A stretch of 56,867 nt of DNA from Verrucomicrobiota bacterium (GCA_014382705.1 JACNJE010000129.1:1-56867); one strand, 5' to 3'. Shown: positions 44,556-54,870, counted from the first letter of the stretch. Numbers and translations: made by a program. The notes: generated by a model from the letters alone, not told the origin.

Positions 44556-45926
44556 TTACTCGGCCTCCTTCGTCGGGTCGGCCTCTTCAGCGATCACGGG
44601 CTCGGGGGGGGTGTCCTCTTCAGGCTCGGCGGCGGCTTCGGGGGGAGCCTCCCCGGTCAGCGGGTTGGCGCTCAATCCTGCGCGGCGTTCTTTCTCCGCG
44701 ATGGCGGCGGCCTGGACCGACTCGGCATGATCCGCGAGGCCTGGGATATCCGCAAGGTCGCCTGCCTCGAGGCCGATCAAGGCATCCAGTGTCAGCAGAC
44801 CGGCGTGGACAAGGGCGTCGGCCTGCTCCTTTTCGATACCGGGGATGGCGGCCAGCGCCTCGACGGCTCCGGCGACCTGTTCCTCGAACCCGACGCGAAC
44901 CTCTTCCTCCGGGTCGATGTCGATCTGCCACCCGGTGAGGATGCTGGTGAGGCGGGCGTTCTGGCCGCGGCGCCCGATGGTTAGCGAGAGTTGATCGGGA
45001 TCCACCAGGATGTGGGCCCTTTTTTTGTCATGATCGATCTCCAGCCGCTTAAGCTGGGCTGGGGCGAGGGAGTTGGTCACGTAGGTCTCGATGTCGTCAT
45101 CCCAGCGGATGATGTCGATTTTCTCGTTGTTGAGTTCGCGGACGATGTTTTTCACCCGTTGTCCGCGGAGGCCGACGCAGGCACCAACGGGATCCACCTT
45201 TTCATCCCTCGAGTGCACCGCGAGCTTGGTTCGGAAGCCGGGCTCGCGGGCGATGCCCTTGACCTCGATCGTGCCGTCGTTGATCTCGGACACCTCGAGT
45301 TGAAACAGCTTGAGCACGAAGTCGGTGTCTCTCCGTGAGAGGATGATCTCGGAGTGGCTGTCCGAGCCTTGCACGGTTTTCACCAGGCACCGGATGCGTT
45401 CGCCCCGCTGGTATTCCTCGGTGGGCACACGCTCGCGGTTGGGCAGCAGAGCCTCGAATTTACCCAGGTCAACGAGGACATCCGATCGGTCGAAACCCCG
45501 AACCTCGCCGCTGACGATGTCGCCGACGCGATCTTTGAACTCGGAGTAAATCAACGCCTTCTCCGCCCGGCGAATGGCTTGCATCAGCGCCTGCTTGGCG
45601 TTTTGCGAGGCGATCCGGCCGAAGTTTTTTGGGGTGACCTCGACTTCCAGTTCCTCATCCAGTTGAGCGTCCGGCTTGTGGCGTCTTGCCGACTCAAGGC
45701 TGATTTCGTTTTGTTTGTCAGCGACGGTCTCCACCACGATCAGGGAGGCGAAGGCGCGGATGTCACCGTCCTTGCGGTCGATTTCACACCGCAACTCCCG
45801 GGCCGGGCCGACCGCTCGCTTGGCCGCGGAGACCATTGCGTCCTCGACAGCGCTGATAAGGATCTCCCGATCGAGCCCCTTTTCGCGCTCCCAATACTCC
45901 ATGCTGGCTATAAATTCCGCATTCAT
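44556..45926 (-). CDS. nusA: Transcription termination/antitermination factor NusA
   Basis: The 456-residue protein has the NusA N-terminal RNA polymerase-binding domain, S1, and two KH domains (D-P-V-G-A-C-V-G-L-R-G-Q-R and S-L-T-I-G-R-R-G-Q-N). A helix-hairpin-helix-like segment and an acidic Pro-rich tail follow. The start at 45926 (M-N-A-E-F-I-A-S-M-E) matches other NusA proteins. The usual upstream rimP is absent; the next gene upstream is divergent. Confidence 0.95.
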   Translation of the reverse strand: MNAEFIASMEYWEREKGLDREILISAVEDAMVSAAKRAVGPARELRCEIDRKDGDIRAFASLIVVETVADKQNEISLESARRHKPDAQLDEELEVEVTPKNFGRIASQNAKQALMQAIRRAEKALIYSEFKDRVGDIVSGEVRGFDRSDVLVDLGKFEALLPNRERVPTEEYQRGERIRCLVKTVQGSDSHSEIILSRRDTDFVLKLFQLEVSEINDGTIEVKGIAREPGFRTKLAVHSRDEKVDPVGACVGLRGQRVKNIVRELNNEKIDIIRWDDDIETYVTNSLAPAQLKRLEIDHDKKRAHILVDPDQLSLTIGRRGQNARLTSILTGWQIDIDPEEEVRVGFEEQVAGAVEALAAIPGIEKEQADALVHAGLLTLDALIGLEAGDLADIPGLADHAESVQAAAIAEKERRAGLSANPLTGEAPPEAAAEPEEDTPPEPVIAEEADPTKEAE

Positions 45927-46197
45927 CGTTATCCTCTTTCGACAAGCCCTAAACCGTTCGTGCCGAACAAAAAAGCCGGCAGATTGCTCTCCGACTTCAC
46001 TCACTCCCAACAGAGTTGACTGACTACGCTGACACCCAAGGGTGGCAACCGGCTTCAGGCTAGTCGTTCCGGCTGAGCAGCGTCAAGTGCAAAAGGCCGT
46101 CCGGATGGGCTGTTTTTTGGTTTTTTGACCAAAAACGACTGGCCGGACATGAATTTGGGTTTCCCGGCCGGTGGCCCACGGGTAGCGTGCGGGCGCA

Positions 46198-47064
46198 GTG
46201 GCGGATGATCGACCGAAGGAAGCTTGGCAGCCGTTGACGTTCGGAGGCGTGGCCCGGTTCGCCGTGGCCAGCCGCTGGCGGTTGCTGACGGTGGAACTCG
46301 TCTTTGCGCTGATGGTCGCCACGACGGGGGTGTGGTTCGTCCAGCAGGCCTGGGTGCCGGTGATTGACAAGTCGATCCGGCAAATGCCGCCGACCGGGGA
46401 GATCCGAGGCGGCCGGCTCGCTTGGCCAAGCGGGGCCGTGGTTCAGCAGGAGGGGCCGTTTATGCGGATCGACGTCCGTCCCGGTGGCTTCACCAATGTC
46501 GTGGAATCGGCCGATTTCGTACTGGCCTTCGGGCCGGATCAACTGAAGATCGGCAGCAGTCTTGGGCTTGGCCTGCTGCCGCTGCCGTATCCCAACGGCT
46601 GGATCTGGTCGTTCAACAAAACCGAGTTGGAGCCGTGGTGGGGGGCGCGTTCCCACATGGTGCTGGCCGGGCTTGGCCTGCTGGTCGTGGTGATGCTGCT
46701 GATCGCCTGGTCCGCGCTCGGTTTGCTGTACGCGTTTCCGGTCAAGGTCTTCTCCGTCAACCGGGTCGGTTGGGTTGGCGCCAGGAAGATCGCGGTTGCC
46801 GCCCAGCTGCCGGGCGCGTTGGTGATGAGCATCGGCATCGTGCTTTACGGCCTGAAGCAACTCGACTTGGTGGGCCTGCTCGTCGTGTGGGGTGTGCACT
46901 TGGTGTTGTCGTGGGTGTATTTGATGCTTTCTCCGATCCTCGCCCCCAAACCGCCCAAGCCCCAAAAGGCCAAGCCGAAGAAAACCAAGGCCAAGCGCGG
47001 TTCGGAAGACAATCCCTTTGACGATCCTTCAGAGAATCCGGGCAACCCTTTCGGCAGCGGTTGA
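46198..47064 (+). CDS. Integral membrane protein of unknown function
   Basis: The 288-residue protein has about four hydrophobic segments, one early (about 31-50) and the others at about 155-180, 200-220 and 225-245. A probably extracytoplasmic domain lies between the first two. The C-terminal tail is rich in Lys and Pro, then acidic. I recognise no family. The GTG start at 46198 is tentative. The palindrome at 46419-46432 is read here in the rare frame A-W-P-S. It is divergent from nusA across 271 bases, where I see no further gene. Confidence 0.6.
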   Translation: MADDRPKEAWQPLTFGGVARFAVASRWRLLTVELVFALMVATTGVWFVQQAWVPVIDKSIRQMPPTGEIRGGRLAWPSGAVVQQEGPFMRIDVRPGGFTNVVESADFVLAFGPDQLKIGSSLGLGLLPLPYPNGWIWSFNKTELEPWWGARSHMVLAGLGLLVVVMLLIAWSALGLLYAFPVKVFSVNRVGWVGARKIAVAAQLPGALVMSIGIVLYGLKQLDLVGLLVVWGVHLVLSWVYLMLSPILAPKPPKPQKAKPKKTKAKRGSEDNPFDDPSENPGNPFGSG

Positions 47065-47073
47065 GCGGCCCGG

Positions 47074-47087
47074 CGCTTGGCCAAGCG
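47074..47087. repeat. 14-bp palindrome just after a stop codon
   Basis: CGCTTGGCCAAGCG begins 10 bases after the last base of the membrane protein gene. Confidence 0.9.
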
Positions 47088-47280
47088 GGTGCGAAACCAA
47101 GCCCAATGCGGGACGCTTGCCAACCTCGGAAGCCAACGACTGAGACATTATGTCACATATGACCCGGTTTTATGGCTGTACTTCGTCAGGTTGTAAAACA
47201 CATAAGTAACTCAATTACAGTATTTTAACTCTCATTATTGGCGCTTGGCATCTGGGTTGCTCAAGGGTGTCGGTATTGTT
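47088..47280 (+). promoter_or_regulatory. AT-rich leader region of dnaK
   Basis: This stretch of about 190 bases is much more AT-rich than its surroundings and must drive the chaperone genes. I find no CIRCE element (TTAGCACTC/GAGTGCTAA) and no clear sigma-32 or sigma-70 pair. A short CATATG-centred inverted repeat lies at about 47153-47163. Confidence 0.45.
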
Positions 47281-49221
47281 ATGGGAAAAGTTTTAGGCAT
47301 CGATTTGGGAACGACGAACTGCTGCATGTCTGTCATGGACGGCGGGGAACCGCTCGTGCTTGAGAATTCAGAGGGCCGCCGGACGACGCCGTCGGTCGTG
47401 GCATTTGCCAAGGATGGCGAGCGACTGGTGGGCGATGCAGCCAAGCGCCAGGCCGTCACCAACCCCAGGAATACCATTTTCTCCATCAAGCGGTTCATGG
47501 GGCGCAAATTCGATGAAATCGGCTCGGAGGCCAAGCGGGTGCCATACAAGGTGGTGAAGGCGTCCAACGGGGATGCCGCCGTGGAGGTGGAGGTTGGCGG
47601 GGAGGCGAAACAGTACAGTCCGCCGGAGATTTCCGCGATGATTTTGAGCAAGCTCAAGGCGGACGCAGAGATGCGCTTGGGCGAAACGATCACCGAGGCC
47701 GTCGTCACAGTTCCCGCCTATTACAACGACACGCAGCGTCAGGCAACCAAGGACGCCGGCAAGATCGCCGGCTTGGACGTGCTGCGGATCATCAATGAGC
47801 CGACGGCCGCCTCGCTGGCGTACGGGCTCGACAAGAAGACGGATCAGAACATCGCCGTGTACGACCTTGGCGGCGGGACGTTTGACATCTCGGTGCTGGA
47901 GATCGGCGACGGGGTGTTCGAGGTGAAAGCCACAAACGGCGACACCCAACTCGGTGGCGACGACTGGGACAACGCTGTTATCGACTGGGTGCTCGACACG
48001 TTCAAGGAGGAGAACGGCATGGATCTGCGGACCCAGTCGGATGCATTGCAGCGCATCAAGGAGGAGGCCGAGAAGGCCAAGATTTCATTGTCCAGCTCCA
48101 CGAGCTACGACCTGAACCTGCCGTTCATTACGGCGGATGCCAGCGGCCCCAAGCACATCAACGTGCAGTTGTCGCGGGCCAAGCTGGAGCAGCTCTGCGA
48201 CGAGTTGTTTGAGCGCACCCTCGGGCCGGTGCAGTCCTGTTTAAAAGATGCAGAAGTCAGCACAAGCGACATCAAGGATCTCGTCCTGGTCGGCGGAATG
48301 ACCCGGATGCCCAAGGTGGTGGAGACCGCCGAGGTGGCTATCGGCAGGAAACCCAACCAGGGGGTCAACCCGGACGAGGTGGTCGCGGTCGGGGCCGCCA
48401 TTCAGGGCGGCGTCCTCAAGGGGGACGTGAAGGATGTGCTGCTGCTCGACGTCACGCCGCTCTCGCTTGGCATCGAGACCATGGGCGCGGTGATGACCAA
48501 GTTGATCGAGCGCAACACCACCATCCCGACCAAGAAATCAGAAATTTTCTCCACCGCCGCCGACAGCCAGCCGGCGGTGGACATCCACGTGCTGCAAGGC
48601 GAGCGCGAGTTCGCCAACGACAACAAGAGCATCGGCAAATTTCAATTGACGGAGATCCCGCCAGCGCCCCGGGGAACACCGCAGATTGAGGTGACGTTTG
48701 ACATTGACGCCAACGGCATTCTCAACGTCAACGCCAAGGATCTTGGCACCGGCAAGGAGCAGAAGATCACCATCACCGCCAGCAGCGGCCTCTCGGAGGA
48801 GGACATCGAGAACATGAAGCAGGATGCCGAGGCGCACGCCGACGACGACAAAAAACGCCGCGAGGAGGTCGACCTGCGTAACAACGCCGACAATCTGGCC
48901 TACCAGACGGAGAAGCTGCTCAAGGAGAACGGCGACAAGATTTCCGGTGACAAAAAAAGCGCGCTCGAGGCGGCCAACAACGAGTTGAAGGAGGCGGTGA
49001 AAGGCTCCGACTCCGACACGATCAAGGCCGCCACGGAGAAACTGCAACAAGTCGTGCAGGACGCCTCCGGTGACATTTACAAGGCCGCCCAGGAAGCCCA
49101 GGCCGCCGGCGGCGCGGAGCCGGGCGGCGACGCAGCCCCGGCCGACGAGGACGAACCGGCCAAGAAGGACGAGGGGCCCATCATCGACGCCGAGGTCGTG
49201 GAGGAAAAGGCCGACCGATAA
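47281..49221 (+). CDS. dnaK: Chaperone DnaK (Hsp70)
   Basis: The 646-residue Hsp70 has the ATPase domain (G-I-D-L-G-T-T-N at the start, [16 protein letters not shown]) and the substrate-binding domain. A C-terminal lid and an acidic E-D-E-P-rich tail follow. The start at 47281 gives the standard M-G-K-V-L-G-I-D. grpE and dnaJ are not adjacent. It is followed by groES-groEL after about 100 bases, an uncommon arrangement. No palindrome core occurs inside. Confidence 0.97.
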   Translation: MGKVLGIDLGTTNCCMSVMDGGEPLVLENSEGRRTTPSVVAFAKDGERLVGDAAKRQAVTNPRNTIFSIKRFMGRKFDEIGSEAKRVPYKVVKASNGDAAVEVEVGGEAKQYSPPEISAMILSKLKADAEMRLGETITEAVVTVPAYYNDTQRQATKDAGKIAGLDVLRIINEPTAASLAYGLDKKTDQNIAVYDLGGGTFDISVLEIGDGVFEVKATNGDTQLGGDDWDNAVIDWVLDTFKEENGMDLRTQSDALQRIKEEAEKAKISLSSSTSYDLNLPFITADASGPKHINVQLSRAKLEQLCDELFERTLGPVQSCLKDAEVSTSDIKDLVLVGGMTRMPKVVETAEVAIGRKPNQGVNPDEVVAVGAAIQGGVLKGDVKDVLLLDVTPLSLGIETMGAVMTKLIERNTTIPTKKSEIFSTAADSQPAVDIHVLQGEREFANDNKSIGKFQLTEIPPAPRGTPQIEVTFDIDANGILNVNAKDLGTGKEQKITITASSGLSEEDIENMKQDAEAHADDDKKRREEVDLRNNADNLAYQTEKLLKENGDKISGDKKSALEAANNELKEAVKGSDSDTIKAATEKLQQVVQDASGDIYKAAQEAQAAGGAEPGGDAAPADEDEPAKKDEGPIIDAEVVEEKADR

Positions 49222-49275
49222 TTTAGCCGCGCTTGGCCGGGGCCGGGTGGCCCTGACTTTCCGGCGCGGCACACT

Positions 49276-49294
49276 TTCCCGCCCGAGGTGGGAA
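49276..49294 (+). promoter_or_regulatory. Inverted repeat upstream of groES
   Basis: TTCCCGCC pairs with GGTGGGAA (one G-T wobble) around a 3-base loop, 30 bases before the groES start. It could be an operator or an mRNA hairpin. It is not CIRCE. Confidence 0.45.
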
Positions 49295-49324
49295 CCAACA
49301 CAGCAAGTTAGATAAAAAACGAAC

Positions 49325-49621
49325 ATGGCACTAAAACTAAAACCGCTCGGCGATCGCATCATTGTGGAGCCGATCGAGGACAAGGAGCAGCAATCGGAGG
49401 GTGGCATTATCATCCCGGATTCTGCCAAGGAAAAACCGACTGAAGCCAAGGTCTTGGCTTTGGGCACTGGCAAGACTGACGACGACGGCAACAAAATTGC
49501 CTTCGAGGTCAAGAAGGGTGACAAGGTGTTGATCAGCAAGTATGGCGGCACCGAGATCAAGGTCGATGGCAAGGAACTCAAGATTTTGAACTCCGACGAC
49601 ATCCTTGCAATCGTTGAATAA
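49325..49621 (+). CDS. groES: Co-chaperonin GroES
   Basis: The 98-residue protein has the GroES fold. [12 protein letters not shown] starts the domain and the mobile loop contains S-E-G-G-I-I-I-P. It caps GroEL during folding. It precedes groEL by 24 bases. Confidence 0.97.
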   Translation: MALKLKPLGDRIIVEPIEDKEQQSEGGIIIPDSAKEKPTEAKVLALGTGKTDDDGNKIAFEVKKGDKVLISKYGGTEIKVDGKELKILNSDDILAIVE

Positions 49622-49645
49622 CAATTTGGAAAGGAATAACGAAAC

Positions 49646-51274
49646 ATGTCAGCAAAACAACTGAAGTTTAACGAAGCGGCCCGGCAGGCCCTGCTCGCCG
49701 GTGTGACCACGCTGTCCAAGGCCGTGACCGCAACCCTCGGCCCCAAGGGCCGCAACGTCGTCCTCGACAAGAAGTTCGGCTCCCCCACGGTCACCAAGGA
49801 CGGTGTCACCGTGGCCAAGGAGATCGACCTGGAGGATCCGTACGAGAACATGGGCGCCCAGATGGTGCGCGAGGTCTCCAGCAAGACCAGCGACGCCGCC
49901 GGCGATGGCACCACCACAGCCACAGTCTTGGCTGAGGCGATTTTCCGCGGCGGCCTCAAGCACGTCACCGCGGGGGCCAGCCCGATCGCCATCCAGCGTG
50001 GCATTCAAAAGGCGGTGGAAGCCGCCGTTGGCGCGCTAGACAAGGCATCCAAGAAGGTCAAGGACAAGGAGGAGATCAATCAAGTTGCCACCGTGTCCGC
50101 CAACTGGGACGGGGAGATCGGTAACATTATCGCCGACGCCATGGACAAGGTCGGCAAGGATGGCACCATCACCGTCGAGGAGGCCAAGTCCATCGAGACC
50201 ACGCTCGATGTGGTCGAGGGCATGCAGTTCGACAAGGGCTACCTCTCGCCGTACTTCGTCACGGACACCGACTCCATGGAGTGCCGCCTCGAGGACGCTT
50301 ACATTCTCATTTTCGAGAAGAAGATCAGCAGCCTCAAGGACATGGTGCCGCTGCTCGAGAAGGTTGCCAAGACCGGCAAGCCGATGCTCATCATCGCCGA
50401 GGACGTCGAGGGCGAGGCCTTGGCCACCCTCGTGGTCAACCGCATCCGAGGCACGCTGAACATCGCCGCCGTCAAGGCGCCCGGCTTCGGCGACCGCCGC
50501 AAGGCCATGCTCGAGGACATCGCCATCCTGACCGGCGGCCGCTGCATCACCGAGGATCTCGGCATCAAGCTCGAGTCCGTCGAGTTGAGCGACCTGGGCC
50601 GAGCCAAGAGCATCGTGGTGGACAAGGAAAACACCACCATGGTCGAGGGCGGCGGCAAGTCATCCGAGATCCAGGGCCGCGTGAACCAGATCCGCCGGCA
50701 GATCGAGGAGACCACCTCCGACTACGATCGCGAGAAATTGCAAGAGCGCCTGGCCAAGCTGGCCGGCGGTGTTGCCGTCATCAATGTCGGCGCAGCCACC
50801 GAGACCGAGATGAAGGAAAAGAAGGCCCGTGTCGAGGATGCCCTGCACGCCACACGCGCCGCGGTGGAGGAAGGCATCGTTCCCGGCGGCGGTGTCGCTT
50901 TGCTGCGCACCCGCCCGGCGATCGAAAAGCTACAATTGGAGGGCGACCAGCAGATCGGGGTCACCATCATCCGCAACGCCGTCGAGGCACCGCTGCGCGC
51001 CTTGGCCGCCAACGCTGGCCTCGAGGGTGCCGTGATCGTACAGAACGTTCTGGACAGCAAGGGCAACCAAGGCTTCAACGTTGCGACCGAGAAGTACGAG
51101 GACCTCGTCAAGGCTGGTGTTGTCGACCCGAAAAAGGTCACCCGCACCGCGCTGCAGAACGCCGGCTCCATCGCCGGGTTGCTGCTCACCACCGAGTGCC
51201 TGATCACCGAGATTCCGGAGAAGGAGCCGCCCATGCCGGCGGGCGGCGGGGGCCACGACCACGGCATGATGTAA
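49646..51274 (+). CDS. groEL: Chaperonin GroEL
   Basis: The 542-residue chaperonin has the ATP site D-G-T-T-T-A-T and the canonical ending [15 protein letters not shown] precedes the start. It contains no palindrome core. A strong terminator follows. Confidence 0.97.
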   Translation: MSAKQLKFNEAARQALLAGVTTLSKAVTATLGPKGRNVVLDKKFGSPTVTKDGVTVAKEIDLEDPYENMGAQMVREVSSKTSDAAGDGTTTATVLAEAIFRGGLKHVTAGASPIAIQRGIQKAVEAAVGALDKASKKVKDKEEINQVATVSANWDGEIGNIIADAMDKVGKDGTITVEEAKSIETTLDVVEGMQFDKGYLSPYFVTDTDSMECRLEDAYILIFEKKISSLKDMVPLLEKVAKTGKPMLIIAEDVEGEALATLVVNRIRGTLNIAAVKAPGFGDRRKAMLEDIAILTGGRCITEDLGIKLESVELSDLGRAKSIVVDKENTTMVEGGGKSSEIQGRVNQIRRQIEETTSDYDREKLQERLAKLAGGVAVINVGAATETEMKEKKARVEDALHATRAAVEEGIVPGGGVALLRTRPAIEKLQLEGDQQIGVTIIRNAVEAPLRALAANAGLEGAVIVQNVLDSKGNQGFNVATEKYEDLVKAGVVDPKKVTRTALQNAGSIAGLLLTTECLITEIPEKEPPMPAGGGGHDHGMM

Positions 51275-51304
51275 TTCGCGCTGTTCCAATAACAACAGCA
51301 ATCC

Positions 51305-51335
51305 AAGGCGGGGCGTAAAATGCCCCGCCTTTTTT
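51305..51335 (+). terminator. Rho-independent terminator of the chaperone operon
   Basis: AAGGCGGGGC (51305-51314) pairs with GCCCCGCCTT (51322-51331) around a 7-base loop and is followed by a T-run to 51335. Confidence 0.93.
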
Positions 51336-51344
51336 CGTCCCGCG

Positions 51345-51358
51345 GCCAAGCGCTTGGC
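51345..51358. repeat. Inverted-order variant palindrome
   Basis: GCCAAGCGCTTGGC contains the two half-sites in reversed order. It is the sequence that arises between two adjacent copies, yet here it stands alone between the terminator and lptD. Confidence 0.8.
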
Positions 51359-51399
51359 TTGTCGCCAACCCCCGGCTCTGCTTAACTCAACGGCCGTTG

Positions 51400-53688
51400 A
51401 TGCATCTCCGTTGGGCTGGTCTAGTTTTCCCGCTGCTCGTCGCTTGGCCAAGCGACGGCCGGGCGGCCGAGCCGGTGCCGCCTGCCGGGCTGGTGTGGGA
51501 GATCGAGTCGCTCGAACCGGGCGAGTTCGACTACCACCTCGACGACGGCTTGGTCATCCTCAACGACCGATTCCGCATCACGTTCGAGGAGCAGGGCGAA
51601 CGCGCCTTCGTGATCGCCGACCGCGGCCGGCTCAACCAATCCACCGGCGAGATTTTTGCAGAGGGCAACGTCACGCTGCAAAACCGGGATCGCGTCTTCA
51701 CCGCCGAACGCCTGTTGTACAACTTCCAGACCCGCGCGATGCAGACCGACCATTTCCGCGCCGGTCAGGCGCCGTTTTTCGTCGAGGGCACCAACATCAA
51801 AGGCGACGCCACGAACAACCACTTCTCGGCCGACGACGCTTGGCTGACCACCGACGACCGCGCCGACCCGGTGCTGCGACTCCGCACACGGCGCTTGAGC
51901 ATCGTCCCCGGCAATTACATCGAGGCACGCGGCGCGACGCTCTACGCCGGCAAGGTTCCGGTGTTTTATTTTCCGTACTACCGCCACCGCCTCGATCGGC
52001 CGTCCAATCAATGGGGCCTCACGCCCGGTTACCGCAGCCGATACGGCCTGTTTTTTGAAGGCTCGTACAATTGGCAATTGAGCGACCGGCTGGGCGGCAA
52101 GGCGCACCTCGACTACCGCACGCGCCGGGGTTGGGCGGCCGGGCTGGACACGCGCTACGACCTTGGCCAAGCCGGCGCCGGCGAGGCGTCGGTCTACCTG
52201 CTGGACGACCGCGATCCCGCCGCCGGCGCGGACGACCGCTCCCGCAGCGCCGACTTTGCCGACCGCAACAACCGGCATCGGCTCAGCCTGTACCACACGG
52301 TCAACCTCCGGCCGGACTTCACGGCCAAGCTGCTGTTGCAGGAGCAGAGTGACGCGTTCGTGAACCGCGACTTTTTCGAGAGCCAATTTCGTCGCAATCC
52401 GCAGCCGGCGTCGCACATCGAGCTGGCCAAGCATTGGCGCAACTTCAGCGTCAGCCTGCTGGCCCAGCCGCGCATCGATGACTTTTACCAGGCGGTCGAG
52501 CGGCTGCCGGAGATTCGTCTGGCCGGCCTTCGCCAGCGGCTTGGCTCGTCGCCGGTTTTTTACGAGAGCGAAACCTCGGTCGGCCATTTCCGGTTTCGCC
52601 CGGCCGACACCGGCGTTGGCCTGCACGACTACGAGGCGTTCCGCGCCGACTCGCACCACCAACTGCTGCTGCCACGCACCTACTTCGGCTGGCTCAACGT
52701 CACACCACACGCCGGTGTCCGGCTGACGCATTACGGCGCGACGGCCGGCGGCGATCCCGCGCTTGGCCAAGCCGGCGGGATGGATCGCTCTGTGTTCAAC
52801 ACTGGCGTCGAGCTTTCGTTCAAGGCGTCGAGCACGTGGGCCAACGCCTCGAGCCGCCTGCTCGATGTCTACGGACTGCGACACATCGTGCAGCCGTTGG
52901 CCAATTACATTTACGTGTCGAAGCCGGACAAGCGCCCATGGGAGCTGCCGCAGTTCGACCGCGAACTGCAGACGCTGCGCCTGCGGCCGATCGATTTTCC
53001 CGACTACAACTCGATCGACAACATCGACTCGCGCAACGTCGTGCGCTTGGGCGTCCGGAATCGGCTGCAAACCAAGCGCAACGGCCAAGTCGATGACCTG
53101 CTCAACTGGGAACTGTTCACCGACTGGCGGCTGGAAACCGATGCGGGCGAGGCGCGCTTCAACGACGTTTACTCCGACTTGGAGCTCAAGCCGCGCTCGT
53201 GGCTCCTGCTTGGTTCGGAGGTGCGTTTCGACCCGAATGACAGCCGACTCAACGAGGCCAACCACACCCTTTCGCTGCTGCCCAACGACCGCTGGAGCTG
53301 GACACTTGGCCACCGTTATCTCCGCGATTTATCGCCGGACGAGTTGCGCGAGCGTTACCCGTACGACCCGTTTTTCCGGCAGCAACTCGACGCCGACTGG
53401 CGCTGGGGCAACGACCTGCTGTTCAGCCGCGTCTATTATCGCCTGAACGAGGAGTGGGGCTTCCGGATGCTTCACCAGTTCGAGGCCAGCGACGGCACGA
53501 TGGAGGAACAGAGCTACAGCCTCTACCGCGACTTCTCCAGCGCGACGGCGGCGCTGCGATTCAGCCTGCGTGATCACCGCGCCGGCAAAGACGACTTCAG
53601 CGTCAGCCTCGTCTTCTCGCTCAAAGCCATACCCAGCGTCGGCTTGGGCGACGACAGCAACCGCCTCGAGACCCGCCTCTTCCGCTGA
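51400..53688 (+). CDS. lptD: LptD/OstA-like outer-membrane LPS assembly protein
   Basis: The 762-residue protein has a signal peptide, an OstA-like periplasmic domain (about residues 35-170, with G-E-I-F-A-E-G-N-V-T-L) and a long C-terminal beta-barrel ending in aromatic/Arg residues. It would insert lipopolysaccharide at the cell surface, supporting a Gram-negative envelope. The ATG at 51400 is preferred over an in-frame TTG just before. Three palindromes fall in frame: A-W-P-S in the signal peptide, D-L-G-Q-A and A-L-G-Q-A in the barrel. No lptE is next to it. Confidence 0.85.
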   Translation: MHLRWAGLVFPLLVAWPSDGRAAEPVPPAGLVWEIESLEPGEFDYHLDDGLVILNDRFRITFEEQGERAFVIADRGRLNQSTGEIFAEGNVTLQNRDRVFTAERLLYNFQTRAMQTDHFRAGQAPFFVEGTNIKGDATNNHFSADDAWLTTDDRADPVLRLRTRRLSIVPGNYIEARGATLYAGKVPVFYFPYYRHRLDRPSNQWGLTPGYRSRYGLFFEGSYNWQLSDRLGGKAHLDYRTRRGWAAGLDTRYDLGQAGAGEASVYLLDDRDPAAGADDRSRSADFADRNNRHRLSLYHTVNLRPDFTAKLLLQEQSDAFVNRDFFESQFRRNPQPASHIELAKHWRNFSVSLLAQPRIDDFYQAVERLPEIRLAGLRQRLGSSPVFYESETSVGHFRFRPADTGVGLHDYEAFRADSHHQLLLPRTYFGWLNVTPHAGVRLTHYGATAGGDPALGQAGGMDRSVFNTGVELSFKASSTWANASSRLLDVYGLRHIVQPLANYIYVSKPDKRPWELPQFDRELQTLRLRPIDFPDYNSIDNIDSRNVVRLGVRNRLQTKRNGQVDDLLNWELFTDWRLETDAGEARFNDVYSDLELKPRSWLLLGSEVRFDPNDSRLNEANHTLSLLPNDRWSWTLGHRYLRDLSPDELRERYPYDPFFRQQLDADWRWGNDLLFSRVYYRLNEEWGFRMLHQFEASDGTMEEQSYSLYRDFSSATAALRFSLRDHRAGKDDFSVSLVFSLKAIPSVGLGDDSNRLETRLFR
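51438..51457. repeat. 20-bp palindrome within the lptD signal-peptide region
   Basis: CGTCGCTTGGCCAAGCGACG is a perfect 20-bp copy read as V-A-W-P-S-D, one of only two clear in-gene copies seen in that frame. Confidence 0.9.
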
Positions 53689-53713
53689 TCATCCCTCTCA
53701 ACCCGCGCTCGAC

Positions 53714-53731
53714 GCCGCTTGGCCAAGCGGC
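53714..53731. repeat. 18-bp intergenic palindrome
   Basis: GCCGCTTGGCCAAGCGGC lies 25 bases beyond the lptD stop and 13 before the next start. It could form a 7-bp stem with a GGCC loop. Confidence 0.9.
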
Positions 53732-53744
53732 TAGTTTCCCCGGC

Positions 53745-54686
53745 GTGAAAACCAAACTGCTTTGCTCACTCGCACTCACACTGTTGCTCACCGCCGTCGC
53801 AGCCAAGGCCGAGCGCCTGGTTTTGGTAAGCGCCTCGTACGGCAAAAACATCGTCGCGATTACGGACCGTGACGGCGACGTGATTTGGTCGCACAAGACC
53901 GCCGGGCCGCAGCGGGGCCACGCCGGTCACCACGACGTTCACCTCCTGCCCAACGGCAACATCCTCTACCACGATAGTTGGACCAAGCTCACCGAAATGA
54001 CGTTGGCCAAGGAAGTCGTCTGGACCTACGACTCCGCCACAATGAACGGCAACAAGGGCAAGCGGGTGGACGTGCACGCCTTTGCTCGGCTCAAAAACGG
54101 CAACACCTCGATCGTCGAGAGCGGGGTGGGGCGCATCATCGAGGTCGACAAAAACGGCAAGATCATCCATGAGATTCCGATGAAAAGAGACGGCCGCCAA
54201 AACACCCGCTGGGTGCGTTTTACACCGGAGGGCAACCCCCTCGTCACCTCCGAGAATCCGGGGGTCGTCACCGAGTACAACCGCAAGGGCGAGATCGTTT
54301 GGGAGTACCTCATCAACACCCGCTGCTACGGCGCAATACGCCTGAAAAACGGCAACACGTTGATCGCCTCTGGCAGCGGCCACAGCGTGGTCGAGGTGAC
54401 GCCCAAAAAAAAAGTCGTCTGGGAAATCAAGGACAACGTCCCCGGCACCGACATAAGCCTCGGATGGATGACCGCGTTGCAGGAACTCCGGAACGGCAAC
54501 TTCATCATCGGCAACTGCCACGCCGGCGAGGGCAATCCGCAAATCTTCGAGATCACCCGCGACAAAAAAGTCGTGTGGGAATTCGACGAATGGGAGTTGG
54601 TCGGCAACGGTCTGGCCGTCTGGCAAATCCTCAACGACAAACAATCCAAGCGCCTCCGCCGGCAACTGGCCAAGCTAAAAAAATGA
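53745..54686 (+). CDS. Exported beta-propeller protein (PQQ-like/arylsulfotransferase-like)
   Basis: The 313-residue protein has a signal peptide (about 1-22) and repeated blades with D-x-x-G-x-x-x-W and L-x-N-G-N-T-x-I motifs (for example K-N-G-N-T-L-I-A-S-G). This pattern occurs in secreted propellers related to PQQ-binding and aryl-sulfotransferase proteins, but I see no clear catalytic residues. The GTG start at 53745 gives the signal peptide. Function is unknown; it may bind ligand in the periplasm. Confidence 0.72.
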   Translation: MKTKLLCSLALTLLLTAVAAKAERLVLVSASYGKNIVAITDRDGDVIWSHKTAGPQRGHAGHHDVHLLPNGNILYHDSWTKLTEMTLAKEVVWTYDSATMNGNKGKRVDVHAFARLKNGNTSIVESGVGRIIEVDKNGKIIHEIPMKRDGRQNTRWVRFTPEGNPLVTSENPGVVTEYNRKGEIVWEYLINTRCYGAIRLKNGNTLIASGSGHSVVEVTPKKKVVWEIKDNVPGTDISLGWMTALQELRNGNFIIGNCHAGEGNPQIFEITRDKKVVWEFDEWELVGNGLAVWQILNDKQSKRLRRQLAKLKK

Positions 54687-54718
54687 CGGCGAGGCAGTGA
54701 CGACTGTCCCAGCCATCC

Positions 54719-54738
54719 GCCCGCTTGGCCAAGCGGGC
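54719..54738. repeat. 20-bp intergenic palindrome
   Basis: GCCCGCTTGGCCAAGCGGGC is one of the longest perfect copies, 32 bases beyond the preceding stop codon. Confidence 0.9.
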
Positions 54739-54751
54739 AGCGCAGACGCGG

Positions 54752-54870
54752 CTCCCTCTCCCAGCGGGAGAGGGCAGGGGAGAGGGAGAAAACATGGCTT
54801 TCGTAACAAAACCGTCCGGAAGTTTTTACCCTCATCCGGCCTGCGGCCACCTTCTCCCGGAGGGAGAAGG
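54752..54870. repeat. GC-rich paired-hairpin dispersed repeat
   Basis: CCCTCTCCC-agc-GGGAGAGGG (54754-54774) and CCTTCTCCC-gga-GGGAGAAGG (54850-54870) bracket about 75 bases. This layout matches widespread bacterial palindromic repeats often found near genome rearrangement points. The 307-base gap 54687-54993 also holds the 20-bp palindrome and no gene. Confidence 0.65.

Noticed and set aside
47088-47280. CIRCE or sigma-32 promoter before dnaK
   Set aside because: Neither consensus was found on careful reading.
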